DNA of 64,000 nucleotides. Source: Pollutimonas sp963706785. GTDB taxonomy: Bacteria > Pseudomonadota > Gammaproteobacteria > Burkholderiales > Burkholderiaceae_B. The stretch lies in contig CAVPNJ010000004.1 in NCBI GenBank assembly GCA_963706785.1, forward strand, positions 496,001-560,000. Direction: 5' to 3'. The stretch's first letter is position 1, and each line of letters opens with the position of its first letter. The position numbers and the translations under genes are program-made. The notes under the pieces were generated by a model. It was not told where the DNA came from, searched no databases, and saw only the letters and a program-made list of their open reading frames with translations. Shown here piece after piece: positions 42,592 to 51,251 of this stretch.

Positions 42592-43944
42592 TACGCCTAC
42601 TGATCGCTTGGTTGTATTGACCGTTGCGGGCTTGGAGGCCTCGGTAGGCGTGCTGCTTGATGGCGAAGGCACGTAAGGACGCGAGAAAAAGTCGTCGGGC
42701 CTCGATGTGCTGGACCCCGACTGATACCGGCGTTCACCGCGGTTGGCGGACGGCGAGCGGCGGACCTGCGCGGGCAATGCCAACTGGCCGCGAGGGATCG
42801 AGAACTTGATAAGCTTTTCGATGTCAAGCAGATACCGTTCCTCTTCGGGGGTATAAAAGGCAATTGCTTCGCCCGAGGCGCCAGCACGACCCGTGCGGCC
42901 TATACGATGCACGTAGTCTTCGGCGTTGTACGGTAGATCGTAGTTGATGACGCAGGGCACACCCGCCACGTCAAGGCCACGGGCTGCTACATCTGTGGCA
43001 ACCAGAACCTCGAGCTCCCCGGCCTTGAAAGCTTCCAGGGCTTTCATCCGGTCGATCTGGCTTTTGTCGCCGTGTATGGATTCAGCTTTAACGCCGTCAC
43101 GCACTAGCTCGCGCGCCAATCGACTAGTACCGATCTTGGTATTGGAAAAAACAATCACTTGGTTAAAACCGCGCGACTTAACCAGGTGCACAACCGCCGC
43201 ACGCTTTTCGCTTCCGGACATCGGATATGCAATCTGAGTAACGTTTTCCGCCGTAGCATTGCGCGCGGCGACTTCGATCTCAGCTGGGTTTTTCAGGTAG
43301 GTACGGCCTAGCTTGCGAATCTCGTTGCTGAACGTCGCGGAAAAGAGCAAACCTTGCCGGTTAGCGGGCAGCAGACGCATGATACGGTCGAGATCGGGCA
43401 AAAACCCCATATCGAGCATACGGTCGGCTTCGTCGAGCACCAGAATGCCCACCTGGCTCAGGTTGACATTTTTCTGTTCAACATGATCGAGCAAGCGACC
43501 TGGCGTGGCGATAAGCACTTCACAACCGCGGCGCAACGCTTCGCGCTGTGGGTTGATATCAACCCCGCCAAAAACCACGGTCGAACGCAAAGGTGTCGAC
43601 TTACTGTAAGCGATGACACTGTCTGACACCTGATCGGCAAGTTCCCGAGTAGGCGTAAGGATCAGAGCCCGAACCGGATGGCGCGCGGGTGACGCGCTGG
43701 CATTGGCGAACTGCATCAGACGATGCAGGATAGGCAAGGTGAACGCTGCGGTTTTGCCGGTGCCCGTCTGTGCAGCCCCCATGACATCCCGGCCGTCCAT
43801 CACTATTGGTATAGCTTGGGCCTGGATAGGCGTGGGTGTGGTGTATCCGGTTGCGGCGATCGCCGTGAGAATGCTGGGATGCAAGCCGAAATCGGAAAAA
43901 GTGGCGGCTGAAGTGTCGAGTTGTGTGTTTGTAGTGTCTGTCAT
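42571..43944 (-). CDS. rhlE: DEAD-box RNA helicase RhlE
   Basis: RhlE-type helicases act in ribosome maturation and RNA decay. The 457 residues have the Q motif FSDFGLHPSILTAIAATGYT at the N-terminus, Walker A AQTGTGKT near 58-65, PTRELADQ, DEAD near 168, SAT, and the C-terminal HRIGRTGRAG near 345. The last 70 residues are basic and rich in Ser, Arg and Pro, typical of RhlE tails. It overlaps the convergent thioredoxin-like gene at the 3' end by 21 bases. Confidence 0.94.
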   Translation of the reverse strand: MTDTTNTQLDTSAATFSDFGLHPSILTAIAATGYTTPTPIQAQAIPIVMDGRDVMGAAQTGTGKTAAFTLPILHRLMQFANASASPARHPVRALILTPTRELADQVSDSVIAYSKSTPLRSTVVFGGVDINPQREALRRGCEVLIATPGRLLDHVEQKNVNLSQVGILVLDEADRMLDMGFLPDLDRIMRLLPANRQGLLFSATFSNEIRKLGRTYLKNPAEIEVAARNATAENVTQIAYPMSGSEKRAAVVHLVKSRGFNQVIVFSNTKIGTSRLARELVRDGVKAESIHGDKSQIDRMKALEAFKAGELEVLVATDVAARGLDVAGVPCVINYDLPYNAEDYVHRIGRTGRAGASGEAIAFYTPEEERYLLDIEKLIKFSIPRGQLALPAQVRRSPSANRGERRYQSGSSTSRPDDFFSRPYVPSPSSSTPTEASKPATVNTTKRSVGVLLGGRG

Positions 43945-44112
43945 TGAAAGTGGTTTACGCCCAACGCCGGAGTACCCCGCGCGGAGCTTTTATAACCCGG
44001 TTATTTTAGCGCAGCGCGATAGAGCGTCGGCGTTTACTGTGTTTCAGCGGCGCGGACTGGCCGTAAAAACCCTATAGTGTCGTTAAAAGCATACGCTTTG
44101 TTACGAATCCAA

Positions 44113-44460
44113 CTAGACGAGAAACTGCGCCAAGCCCCGTAGTATCCAGTAGGCGACCATACCGCCCACAATAACAAGGAGGCTGCTGCGCGTTCGCCAG
44201 TAGAGGAATACGGCGATAAGGGCCGCAAGCAGTTTGAGATCGAAGACCGGACCCACTTCGGCGCGCCACGGCATTAGTTCGGGAATAACTATCCCTATCA
44301 GCGCGGCGGTCGGAGCATAACGAAGGGCTCGGCGCACCGACTCGGAGAGCGGCAAATAATCGCCGAAAAGAAAATACCCAGCCCGGGTAAGGAAGCTGCA
44401 CATTGCCAGGAAAATGATCGCGCCAAGTATATAAAAATCGTAATCCAGCTCAATCATCAT
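44113..44460 (-). CDS. azlD: Branched-chain amino acid exporter, small subunit AzlD
   Basis: AzlD pairs with AzlC to export branched-chain amino acids and analogues. The 115 residues form four hydrophobic helices (YFLFGDYLPLSESVRRALRY region near 27-46, ALIGIVIPELMPW, LIAVFLYWRTRSSLLVIVGG). ATG 44460 overlaps the azlC stop by 4 bases, so the pair is coupled. It is the last gene of the unit; the 168 bp to rhlE hold no gene. Confidence 0.88.
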   Translation of the reverse strand: MMIELDYDFYILGAIIFLAMCSFLTRAGYFLFGDYLPLSESVRRALRYAPTAALIGIVIPELMPWRAEVGPVFDLKLLAALIAVFLYWRTRSSLLVIVGGMVAYWILRGLAQFLV

Positions 44461-45200
44461 TGCTTCCTGGCTTTATGCTGAAAGGCTTCGCTTAGAACGC
44501 CAGCGATAACACCGCCCAACACAGCGGCGGCTAATCCTAATCGCAAGGGCAGCGGCTGACCCACCCAGGCAATCAAGCCTGCCGTGAGCAAGCACATCGC
44601 CATTGGCCGGGTCTTTACCAGCGGAACGATAATCGCAAGTAGCGCCAATACCGCCGCAAACTCGAGCGACCAGCTAGCCGGCACAAGGCCTCCCAGATAA
44701 ATTCCGAGCAGTGAAAAGAAATTCCATACGCACCAGCCGGGAACAATAATGCCCAGGTAATACCACAATTGTTCGGCGCCGCCTTTTTTCTTGCTTTCAC
44801 CATAGCGGCCCATGAAAAGCACGAATGCAATATCGGTCGAAAAAAAGCCGAGCCCAAGACGTTTAGGCCATGCCAAGTGCCGAAAGAACGGCTGCAGTGC
44901 AGCGCCAAAGATCAGAAACCGAATATTGACCACCAATCCGGCCGCAAATATCAGCCATAGCGGTGCCGAAGACTCAATGAGCGGCAAAGAGGTCAATTGG
45001 GCGGAGCCGGCATACACCAGCAAGGTCATCAGGGTCGCCATTGATTCGGCAAGCCCTGATTTAACCAGCGCAATACCCGTCACAAATCCCCAGGTTCCAG
45101 TAGCGACCAGTGCAGGAAGCGCATCCCGCAAGCCTGACTTGAAATTCTGCCGGTTATCGGGGTCCTGCCATTTTGAGTAAAAACCGATGTAAGCCACCAC
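44457..45200 (-). CDS. azlC: Branched-chain amino acid exporter, large subunit AzlC
   Basis: AzlC is the main membrane component of the AzlCD exporter. The frame begins at ATG 45296 (279 residues), but family proteins begin shortly before the FKSGLRDALPALVATGTWGF block; GTG 45200, with AAGG five bases upstream, gives a more usual 247 residues and is preferred. Motifs: LVYAGSAQLTSLPL near 60, NIRFLIFGAALQPFFR, and GIIVPGWCVWNFFSLLG. It is divergent from ilvE, whose substrate is the same amino-acid group. Confidence 0.82.
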   Translation of the reverse strand: MVAYIGFYSKWQDPDNRQNFKSGLRDALPALVATGTWGFVTGIALVKSGLAESMATLMTLLVYAGSAQLTSLPLIESSAPLWLIFAAGLVVNIRFLIFGAALQPFFRHLAWPKRLGLGFFSTDIAFVLFMGRYGESKKKGGAEQLWYYLGIIVPGWCVWNFFSLLGIYLGGLVPASWSLEFAAVLALLAIIVPLVKTRPMAMCLLTAGLIAWVGQPLPLRLGLAAAVLGGVIAGVLSEAFQHKARKQ

Positions 45201-45366
45201 GCGTACCTTATGCAACTCGGCAAGCCTGTGGGCCAACGCCGTACTTTTAACCTGGGTCGGAAAGAACCTTTTCTTGTCACCAAGAAAGCGGCGCATATTT
45301 TCGGAAAGGGGTTATTGTAAGGTCCGCGCCCTTGCTACAATCAAGCCTCATCTTTGGGAGAGCCTA

Positions 45367-46287
45367 ATGTCAATGTCCGATCGTGATGGTTTCATCTGGT
45401 ATGACGGCAAGCTGGTGCCCTGGCGGGACGCCACAACCCACGTCCTTACACACTCTTTGCATTATGGCTTGTCCGTTTTCGAAGGTGTGCGCGCATACAA
45501 CACCGACATCGGCACAGCCATCTTCCGCCTGCATGACCATACCAAGCGATTGTTCAACTCGGCTCACATATACCAAATGCACTTGCCGTTCGACCGAGAC
45601 ACCATCAACGCGGCCCAGCTCGAAGTCGTACGAAGTAACAATCTGGATTCCTGCTACATCCGTCCGATAGTATTCTACGGGGCCGAGAAAATGGGTGTAT
45701 CCCCAAAGGGCGCCATGGTTCACGTGGCGATCGCCGCCTGGCCGTGGGGAGCCTACCTTGGCGAAGAGGCACTGCAAACAGGCATTCGGGTAAAAATTTC
45801 TTCGTATGCCCGCCAGCACGTTAACGTGACAATGCCGCGGGCCAAAGTTGCCAGTACTTATGCCAACTCAATTCTTGCCAATGCCGAGGCGCTTGATCAC
45901 GGCTACGACGAGGCCATCTTGCTGGACACCGATGGTTTCGTGGCAGAAGGCTCCGGCGAAAACATCTTTATCGTTAAAGACGGCGTTCTGTGCGAACCTG
46001 AAATCGCTTCGGCGCTTACCGGCATTACACGTTCGACCATTCACTCGCTGGCAGCCGACCTTGGCATTCCAATTCACACCAAACGCCTTACTCGCGACGA
46101 CCTGTACATTGCCGATGAAGCCTTTTTTTCGGGTACAGCGGCTGAAGTCACCCCTATACGCGAAATCGATCTGCGCGTCATAGGAACAGGGCATCGCGGA
46201 CCCATCACAGAAAAACTGCAAAAAGCTTTCTTCGATGTAGTAAATGGCAAAAATACCAAATACCATCACTGGTTAAGCAAAGTATAA
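45367..46287 (+). CDS. ilvE: Branched-chain amino acid aminotransferase
   Basis: IlvE performs the last step of Leu, Ile and Val synthesis with PLP. ATG 45367 has GGGAG upstream; the open frame extends to 45274 without support. The 306 residues show WYDGKLVPWRDATTHVLTHS near 11-30, HYGLSVFEGVRAY, the PLP lysine in KVASTYANSILANAEA near 160, EGSGENIFIV and the TGITRSTIHSLA segment. It is divergent from azlCD. Confidence 0.96.
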   Translation: MSMSDRDGFIWYDGKLVPWRDATTHVLTHSLHYGLSVFEGVRAYNTDIGTAIFRLHDHTKRLFNSAHIYQMHLPFDRDTINAAQLEVVRSNNLDSCYIRPIVFYGAEKMGVSPKGAMVHVAIAAWPWGAYLGEEALQTGIRVKISSYARQHVNVTMPRAKVASTYANSILANAEALDHGYDEAILLDTDGFVAEGSGENIFIVKDGVLCEPEIASALTGITRSTIHSLAADLGIPIHTKRLTRDDLYIADEAFFSGTAAEVTPIREIDLRVIGTGHRGPITEKLQKAFFDVVNGKNTKYHHWLSKV

Positions 46288-46332
46288 CTATCCGTCTGGC
46301 TGTACCAGACCTCATTATTTCTAGGACGCACC

Positions 46333-46545
46333 ATGAGCAGCACCCCAAAATCTGACGTTCCCAAAGACCAGACCATTTTCGTCGAAGCCAAAGATCTACC
46401 GCTTTACTGTCCGCGACCGGGTACGCCTTTATGGAGCATGCACCCTCGCGTGTTTATCGAAGTGGTCAAAACAGGCAGAGCCCTCTGCCCGTACTGTGGC
46501 GCAGCTTATGAACTGAAAGAAGGCGAAAAGGCCCACGGGCACTAA
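46333..46545 (+). CDS. Zinc-finger domain protein (zf-CHCC type)
   Basis: A 70-residue protein with Cys25-x11-His37 and the C-terminal CPYCGAAYEL, the C-H-C-C pattern of the small zinc-finger family related to mitochondrial NDUFS6. In betaproteobacteria it often lies next to ilvE, as here (45 bp downstream, ribosome site AGGA). No enzymatic role is known to me. The unit probably reads ilvE, this gene and the next. Confidence 0.85.
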   Translation: MSSTPKSDVPKDQTIFVEAKDLPLYCPRPGTPLWSMHPRVFIEVVKTGRALCPYCGAAYELKEGEKAHGH

Positions 46546-46600
46546 CAGACTGGCTTGCCAGCCGTCACTTGCGATCACGACAACACACGGTCCCTGCTTT

Positions 46601-47023
46601 ATGTTTACAACTCCCCAAGAGGCTGAACAGGCCTTCTACCAGGCGCTTCGGCAAGCAGACCTTGCACTAATGATGCGTGTCTGGGCCGACGACGAAGACA
46701 TCGTATGCATACACCCTGGCGGCGTACGCGTCGCCGGCCACGTCGCGGTACACGACGCTTGGCAGCAAATATTTAAAAATGGGCCCGTGAAAATAAATCC
46801 GGTGCAGCCTCTGATCATGTCCAGCGTAATGAGCTCGGTACATGTCCTGATCGAACAAATCACGGTCAGAATGGCACAAGGCCCGAAAACCGCAAATTGC
46901 TACGCGACCAACGTTTTTCACAAGGGTCGTACCGGCTGGAAAATGGTGATGCATCACGCCTCGCACGCTCCGCAAGATGCCGATATCCTCGGGTTGGAAG
47001 ACCGCCCCGACACCTTGCATTAA
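46601..47023 (+). CDS. SnoaL/NTF2-like protein
   Basis: A 140-residue alpha+beta-barrel protein. The pattern EQAFYQALRQADLALMMRVW then DEDIVCIHPGGVRVAGHVAV followed by AWQQIFKNGP near residue 50-60 and NVFHKGRTGWKMVMHHAS near 105 fits the SnoaL-like (NTF2 superfamily) group often annotated DUF4440. Members can be enzymes or ligand-binding proteins. It ends 8 bases before the YheT-type gene, suggesting cotranscription. Confidence 0.85.
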   Translation: MFTTPQEAEQAFYQALRQADLALMMRVWADDEDIVCIHPGGVRVAGHVAVHDAWQQIFKNGPVKINPVQPLIMSSVMSSVHVLIEQITVRMAQGPKTANCYATNVFHKGRTGWKMVMHHASHAPQDADILGLEDRPDTLH

Positions 47024-47031
47024 AGGCGGAT

Positions 47032-48123
47032 GTGACAGCACAGATTGACACCTCTCCCTGCCCGACCCCAGCGTGGCTGCCTGGCGGCCACATACAGACC
47101 CTTTACGGAGCACTCGCCGCGAGCTATCACCACATTTCCTTTGTGCGTGACCGCGTCAATACGCCCGACGGGGACTTCCTGGATATGGACTGGACCGGAC
47201 CGGGCCTGTTTTCAGACAAATTGGCCAATGGTGCCACTTCGGAGCCAGACAACAGTCTAAATCAGACCGCCGCAAGGCGCTGGATGCGCGAAGACGACTG
47301 GGCGACACTGCCCAGTGCTCCCAATAGCCCGGCCCTGGTGCTGTTCCACGGCCTCGAAGGCAGTAGCCGAAGTCACTACGCCCAGGCGATCAGCCAATAT
47401 TTTCGAGCTCGCGGCTGGATTGTCGTCATCGCTCATTTCCGCAGTTGCTCGGGCTTTCCAAATCGCATGGCACGGGCTTACTTCTCGGGTGATTCGGAAG
47501 ATATCGGCTTCATGCTCGACACCGTGCGGCGGCGCTTGCCCAATGCGCGATGGCACGCAATTGGCGTATCGCTGGGCGGCAATGCAATGCTCAAGCACAT
47601 AGGTGAACAGGGCGAGGCCGTGTCGTGGCTCGCCGCGTGTGCCGCTGTATCTGTCCCTATGGATTTGGTGGCATGCGGAACGTGCCTTTCCGAAACCTGG
47701 CTGGGCAAGCATTTATATTCGCGCAACTTCCTGAAAACCATGAAGACCAAAATCATGGAGAAGGCCAAGAGGTTCCCTGGAAATATTGACGCCTTAAGGC
47801 TTAGCCATGCCAAGAGCCTGCGCGAATTCGACACCTTGTACACCGCGCCCATGCACGGCTACAAGAATGCGCTTGATTACTGGACGCGAGCCTCAAGCAA
47901 GCCACATTTACAGACCATAGCGGTACCTACTCTGGTCCTTAATGCGCGAAATGACCCTTTCATACCCGGGCCTTCCCTGCCGGGATCACATGACTGCTCT
48001 TCCAGAGTCGTTTTGCACCAGCCTGCCGAAGGCGGGCACGTGGCTTTCGTAACGGGCAGTTTTCCCGGGCATATAGGTTGGTTACCCACCCGGCTAGCAC
48101 GTTTTTTTGAAATGGGTGCCTAA
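47032..48123 (+). CDS. YheT-type alpha/beta hydrolase
   Basis: Family members are esterase-like hydrolases (COG0429) with unknown physiological substrate. GTG 47032, with AAGG six bases upstream, gives 363 residues; the frame continues upstream within the previous gene, without family features. Motifs: PAWLPGGHIQTLYGAL near 12, oxyanion region LFHGLEGSSRSHYAQ near 103, RSCSGFPNR, nucleophile Ser in IGVSLGGNAML near 180, an Asp in ARNDPFIPG near 310 and the His in GGHVAFV near 340. Confidence 0.9.
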   Translation: MTAQIDTSPCPTPAWLPGGHIQTLYGALAASYHHISFVRDRVNTPDGDFLDMDWTGPGLFSDKLANGATSEPDNSLNQTAARRWMREDDWATLPSAPNSPALVLFHGLEGSSRSHYAQAISQYFRARGWIVVIAHFRSCSGFPNRMARAYFSGDSEDIGFMLDTVRRRLPNARWHAIGVSLGGNAMLKHIGEQGEAVSWLAACAAVSVPMDLVACGTCLSETWLGKHLYSRNFLKTMKTKIMEKAKRFPGNIDALRLSHAKSLREFDTLYTAPMHGYKNALDYWTRASSKPHLQTIAVPTLVLNARNDPFIPGPSLPGSHDCSSRVVLHQPAEGGHVAFVTGSFPGHIGWLPTRLARFFEMGA

Positions 48124-48184
48124 GCGCAAACATTAAATTTGTTGAAGCTGGCCGGAATTGCAGCACCTGCGAGAAGCATTCAGA

Positions 48185-49693
48185 TTAGGATTTGAAACGC
48201 TTAAGCAATTCGCGGTCCGTCTTGAGCCGTTCCTTCAGATTGCGTATTTGCACGTCTAGCTCAGACTGAATATAGAAATCCTTGGTCATATCGCGCGCCT
48301 GCTGCAATTGCTCGACGGCAGTCGGCAATGCGCCAGTCAGATCATAGTAGCTAGCCATGCTGCGACGTGCAGCAACATTCTGGCCGAGACGATCCTGGCT
48401 TTGGGCCAACAATTGATGCAGGCGCGGCACGTCGGGCCACTGCTTTACAAGTTGCTGCAGAAAAGGCACAGCCTCGGCATCGCGGCCAGTTTTTTGCAAA
48501 GACTCGACTTTCGTAAGCGCAATGCCTTGACTGCCTGGCCAGCGATCCCAGGCCTCGCGCGCTAATTTAAGGGCGTCCGCGGTTTCGCCCCTGGCGAGCG
48601 CCAAAGAAACCGCGAGCCCCGCTATTTCAGGTGAGTTACGGCCCCCGCCCTGGGCTTTCTTTAAGGCATCGCTTGCCTGAGCGAATTCTTTCTTCTGGAA
48701 AGCCGCGTAGGCAAGGCCGTACCAGGCTGCGGACTGCTCTACTCCGGTCGACTGTTTGGCATCGAGCTGCAGCTTCTCGATCGCAACGCGCTGCGCTTGA
48801 GCGTTACGAGCCTGTGCTATTCGCAATTTAGCCCGTATGTACCAATAAGAGTCACTGCCCTTGCTATAAACGGAAGAGGTTTCGCTTACACGGTTTTCAA
48901 TATCGGCCATGCGCTGAATCGACAGGGGGTGGGTGCTGGCATAGTCGCCGCCTCCCATACCTTCATTCAACCTGGAAGAATTACTTAATTGACGGAACAT
49001 GCGGACCATGCCGCGCGGATCGTAGCCCGTTTTGCGCATCATCTCGAAACCGGCGCGATCGGCTTCTTGTTCGGCCTGCCTGGAGAAGCCCAATTGGCGA
49101 TCGACTGCTGCAGCCTGGCCGAAAGCAGCGACGCCCATTGCTAAATCGCCGCTGCCAGAAAGCGCTGCAAGCAATGCGGCAGCCAATGCTGCCATCATCA
49201 TACCTGTGCTCTGAGACTTTTGTGTCATCCCCCGCGCAATGTGGCGCTGAACGACGTGACCAATTTCATGCGCCACGACGGAGGCGAGTTCAGACTCGGA
49301 TTGCGACGACACCACAAGACCGCTGTTTATTCCGATATATCCGCCTGGCAACGCAAAAGCATTGATCTGGGAATCGCGCACGGCGAAAACGGTAACACGC
49401 TGGCCTTCACCTGCGGGTGCATGTGCAACCAGGCTGCGCCCCATATCGGTCAGATATTGACTGACATCGGGATCGGCAATATAGGTGGGATCCCGGCGCC
49501 CTTGCTCCATAATGGCATCGCCCAACGTTCGTTCAAGCGACGGGGAAAGCTCGGCCGACGAAGCAGACCCCATACTCGGCAGTCCTACTGGCTGGGCATG
49601 TACCGGCGCAGACCCTAGCAATACCGAAACCAGGCCAGCGCACGCAAGCCTGGCGCGAAACGTGGTTCGAAATCGAGGGTGGGAGGCTGTCAT
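48185..49693 (-). CDS. bepA: Outer-membrane-quality-control metalloprotease, BepA-type
   Basis: BepA is a periplasmic M48 protease and chaperone for LptD and other outer membrane proteins. The 502 residues start with a signal peptide (LACAGLVSVLLGSAPVHAQ). The zinc motif HEIGH lies in VVAHEIGHVVQRHIARGM near residue 140; the third ligand is in QAEQEADRAGFEMM near 210. From about 290 the protein consists of tetratricopeptide repeats ending in a basic coiled segment. It lies 18 bases upstream of, and is divergent in role from, ctaG on the same strand. Confidence 0.9.
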   Translation of the reverse strand: MTASHPRFRTTFRARLACAGLVSVLLGSAPVHAQPVGLPSMGSASSAELSPSLERTLGDAIMEQGRRDPTYIADPDVSQYLTDMGRSLVAHAPAGEGQRVTVFAVRDSQINAFALPGGYIGINSGLVVSSQSESELASVVAHEIGHVVQRHIARGMTQKSQSTGMMMAALAAALLAALSGSGDLAMGVAAFGQAAAVDRQLGFSRQAEQEADRAGFEMMRKTGYDPRGMVRMFRQLSNSSRLNEGMGGGDYASTHPLSIQRMADIENRVSETSSVYSKGSDSYWYIRAKLRIAQARNAQAQRVAIEKLQLDAKQSTGVEQSAAWYGLAYAAFQKKEFAQASDALKKAQGGGRNSPEIAGLAVSLALARGETADALKLAREAWDRWPGSQGIALTKVESLQKTGRDAEAVPFLQQLVKQWPDVPRLHQLLAQSQDRLGQNVAARRSMASYYDLTGALPTAVEQLQQARDMTKDFYIQSELDVQIRNLKERLKTDRELLKRFKS

Positions 49694-49711
49694 GTAGCAA
49701 AAATGGCAGAG

Positions 49712-50584
49712 TCAGGGCGTTGAGGCCGTCAGTGAATGCTGCCGAGCGAGCAGCTCTCGCTTATTCGGCAGGCGGTTTTTGGCTGACAGACGCATAAGCG
49801 TTGCCAACGCAATCAATAAGCCAAAGACCTCGACAAATCCCGCCAGTACCCACATTGTCAGGCCGCCAATGGCTTGATCCATTACTGCGGTCATGCCGGG
49901 AATCGCACGGCCACACAAATCGAAGATGGGATACAGATCATATTCAGTAAAGGTAATGATCGCACCCACCACCATTTGCGGGACCATCGTCAGGACCGGT
50001 GAAAGAATGCGTCCGCCCGGTGACAGCACCGCCGGCGGACTAGGGCGGCGATCGAGAATAAGGTTCCAGTACATGAAACCACTTATCACGACCGACCAGT
50101 TCATGAAGCGATAGAGGCGCCAGTCGAGCATCGAGTAAAACTGAACCGTCGGAATCAGAAACCCCAGCACCAGCACGACAAAAAGCACAGGCACCAAAAT
50201 TTTGTTCGTAAGGATGGCGATGACTGCCCTGCCCGGCTTGCTGCCACGGAAATCACGCAGGCGCAAACGCCATTTCATCGGCAAGCCGGCACGCATGGCC
50301 TGACCCGGATAGGCGCCCATAATGAACAACGGCCCGAGATGATGCAATACCAGATGCTGTAGTCGGTGTATGAAGAACATGCGCTCGGCGTAATAGTCGA
50401 TGCGAGTATGCATCGAAAGATACAGCAGCACCATGCCGATCCAGAAAAACGCCTGACGCACACCGCTGACCCGGTGAACCCGGGTACCGCGCACAAACAG
50501 CCAACCACCCACAAAGAACATCAGCAACAACGCTGGAGAAAATTCCCAAGGCGTGAGCCAATCTATTAAATTCATGGAAGACAA
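49712..50584 (-). CDS. ctaG: Cytochrome oxidase assembly factor CtaG (caa3 type)
   Basis: This family (Caa3_CtaG) is linked to copper-dependent assembly of haem-copper oxidases; it is unrelated to the COX11-type CtaG. The 290 residues have about seven hydrophobic helices, with conserved His in MFFIHRLQHLVLHHLGPLF near residues 69-87, a possible metal site, and MTAVMDQAIGGLTMW near 235. Start is ATG 50584 or the ATG three codons later. It follows the 50604-50939 gene by 19 bases. Confidence 0.87.
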   Translation of the reverse strand: MSSMNLIDWLTPWEFSPALLLMFFVGGWLFVRGTRVHRVSGVRQAFFWIGMVLLYLSMHTRIDYYAERMFFIHRLQHLVLHHLGPLFIMGAYPGQAMRAGLPMKWRLRLRDFRGSKPGRAVIAILTNKILVPVLFVVLVLGFLIPTVQFYSMLDWRLYRFMNWSVVISGFMYWNLILDRRPSPPAVLSPGGRILSPVLTMVPQMVVGAIITFTEYDLYPIFDLCGRAIPGMTAVMDQAIGGLTMWVLAGFVEVFGLLIALATLMRLSAKNRLPNKRELLARQHSLTASTP

Positions 50585-50603
50585 TCCGGTGAGGCCAACC
50601 TTG

Positions 50604-50939
50604 CTAGTTTAAAGCAATATGGCGCCGGTCGCCCCACTGCACCTGATGTACCCCGGGGTAAGAACTAAGTTGCCGTGCCTGCGTCATAAGCACCGAACGC
50701 AGTTCCGGCGGGCAATTGACCGTAATGCAAGTTCTAGCCATGTCGTGCTGTTGAGCGTTGTCGACCAGCAAATTGGCGACCTGTAAGCCTGCCGCTTCGA
50801 AGTCGAGATAAATTTGCTTGCGCACGTCTGCCAATATGTGACGAGGGCACACAACGGTAAGACGCGAGACTGAACTAGGCTGGCGGACCGGTGCATTCTG
50901 AACGCCGGCCCGGCGCAAAAACAGACTGAAAAGGCGCAT
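50604..50939 (-). CDS. Small protein of unknown function
   Basis: From ATG 50939 (GGGGGG four bases upstream) the protein has 111 residues; the frame extends to 50978. After a basic, slightly hydrophobic N-terminus (MRLFSLFLRRAG) the rest has a beta-alpha-beta pattern: RLTVVCPRHILADVRKQIYL, LQVANLLVDN, TCITVNCPPELRSVLMTQ. This resembles an ACT-like or MgtC C-terminal-like fold, but there is no clear ligand motif. It leads into ctaG, 19 bases away, and probably shares its transcript. Confidence 0.68.
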   Translation of the reverse strand: MRLFSLFLRRAGVQNAPVRQPSSVSRLTVVCPRHILADVRKQIYLDFEAAGLQVANLLVDNAQQHDMARTCITVNCPPELRSVLMTQARQLSSYPGVHQVQWGDRRHIALN

Positions 50940-51033
50940 AAAACCCCCCGCTATAAGTGGTTGTGCAGGGCACAACACAAACCTGCTGCGGCTTGCGCAA
51001 CAGGTTCCGTTTACTAGAAAACGACGGGAGTCT

Positions 51034-51189
51034 GAATACTGAAGGTATTCTTCAAACTACCACGCCCTTGAAAACCAGGGCGTGGCTAAAGCTGTGCTAA
51101 GTGTGAGCCTGCTTTTATGCCGGGACGCGCCTGGTGATGAAAAAGCCGATATCAGATCGACTACTACTATCGCCGGGGTCGGAATTCAC
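51034..51189 (-). other. Possible short reading frame followed by two hairpins
   Basis: On the minus strand AGGAG precedes a GTG at 51189 by seven bases, opening 24 codons to the TAA at 51115-51117; the peptide holds Ser-Ser-Ser. Then come two perfect inverted repeats: CCACGCCCT/AGGGCGTGG (51060-51085) and GAATAC/GTATTC (51034-51050). Neither is followed by a T tract. This could be an upstream peptide with regulatory stems for the gene at 50939, or a 3' end of the exchanger transcript. Confidence 0.35.
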
Positions 51190-51251
51190 CGCACAGCTCC
51201 TATAAATTGAACACGCCATATTGTAATGGATAGCGCTGTTGCAAACAAGCC

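Noticed and set aside
46294..46310. GTCTGG/CCAGAC hairpin after ilvE as a terminator
   Set aside because: Six pairs only, no T run directly after it, and the zinc-finger gene 23 bases on appears to be in the same transcript.
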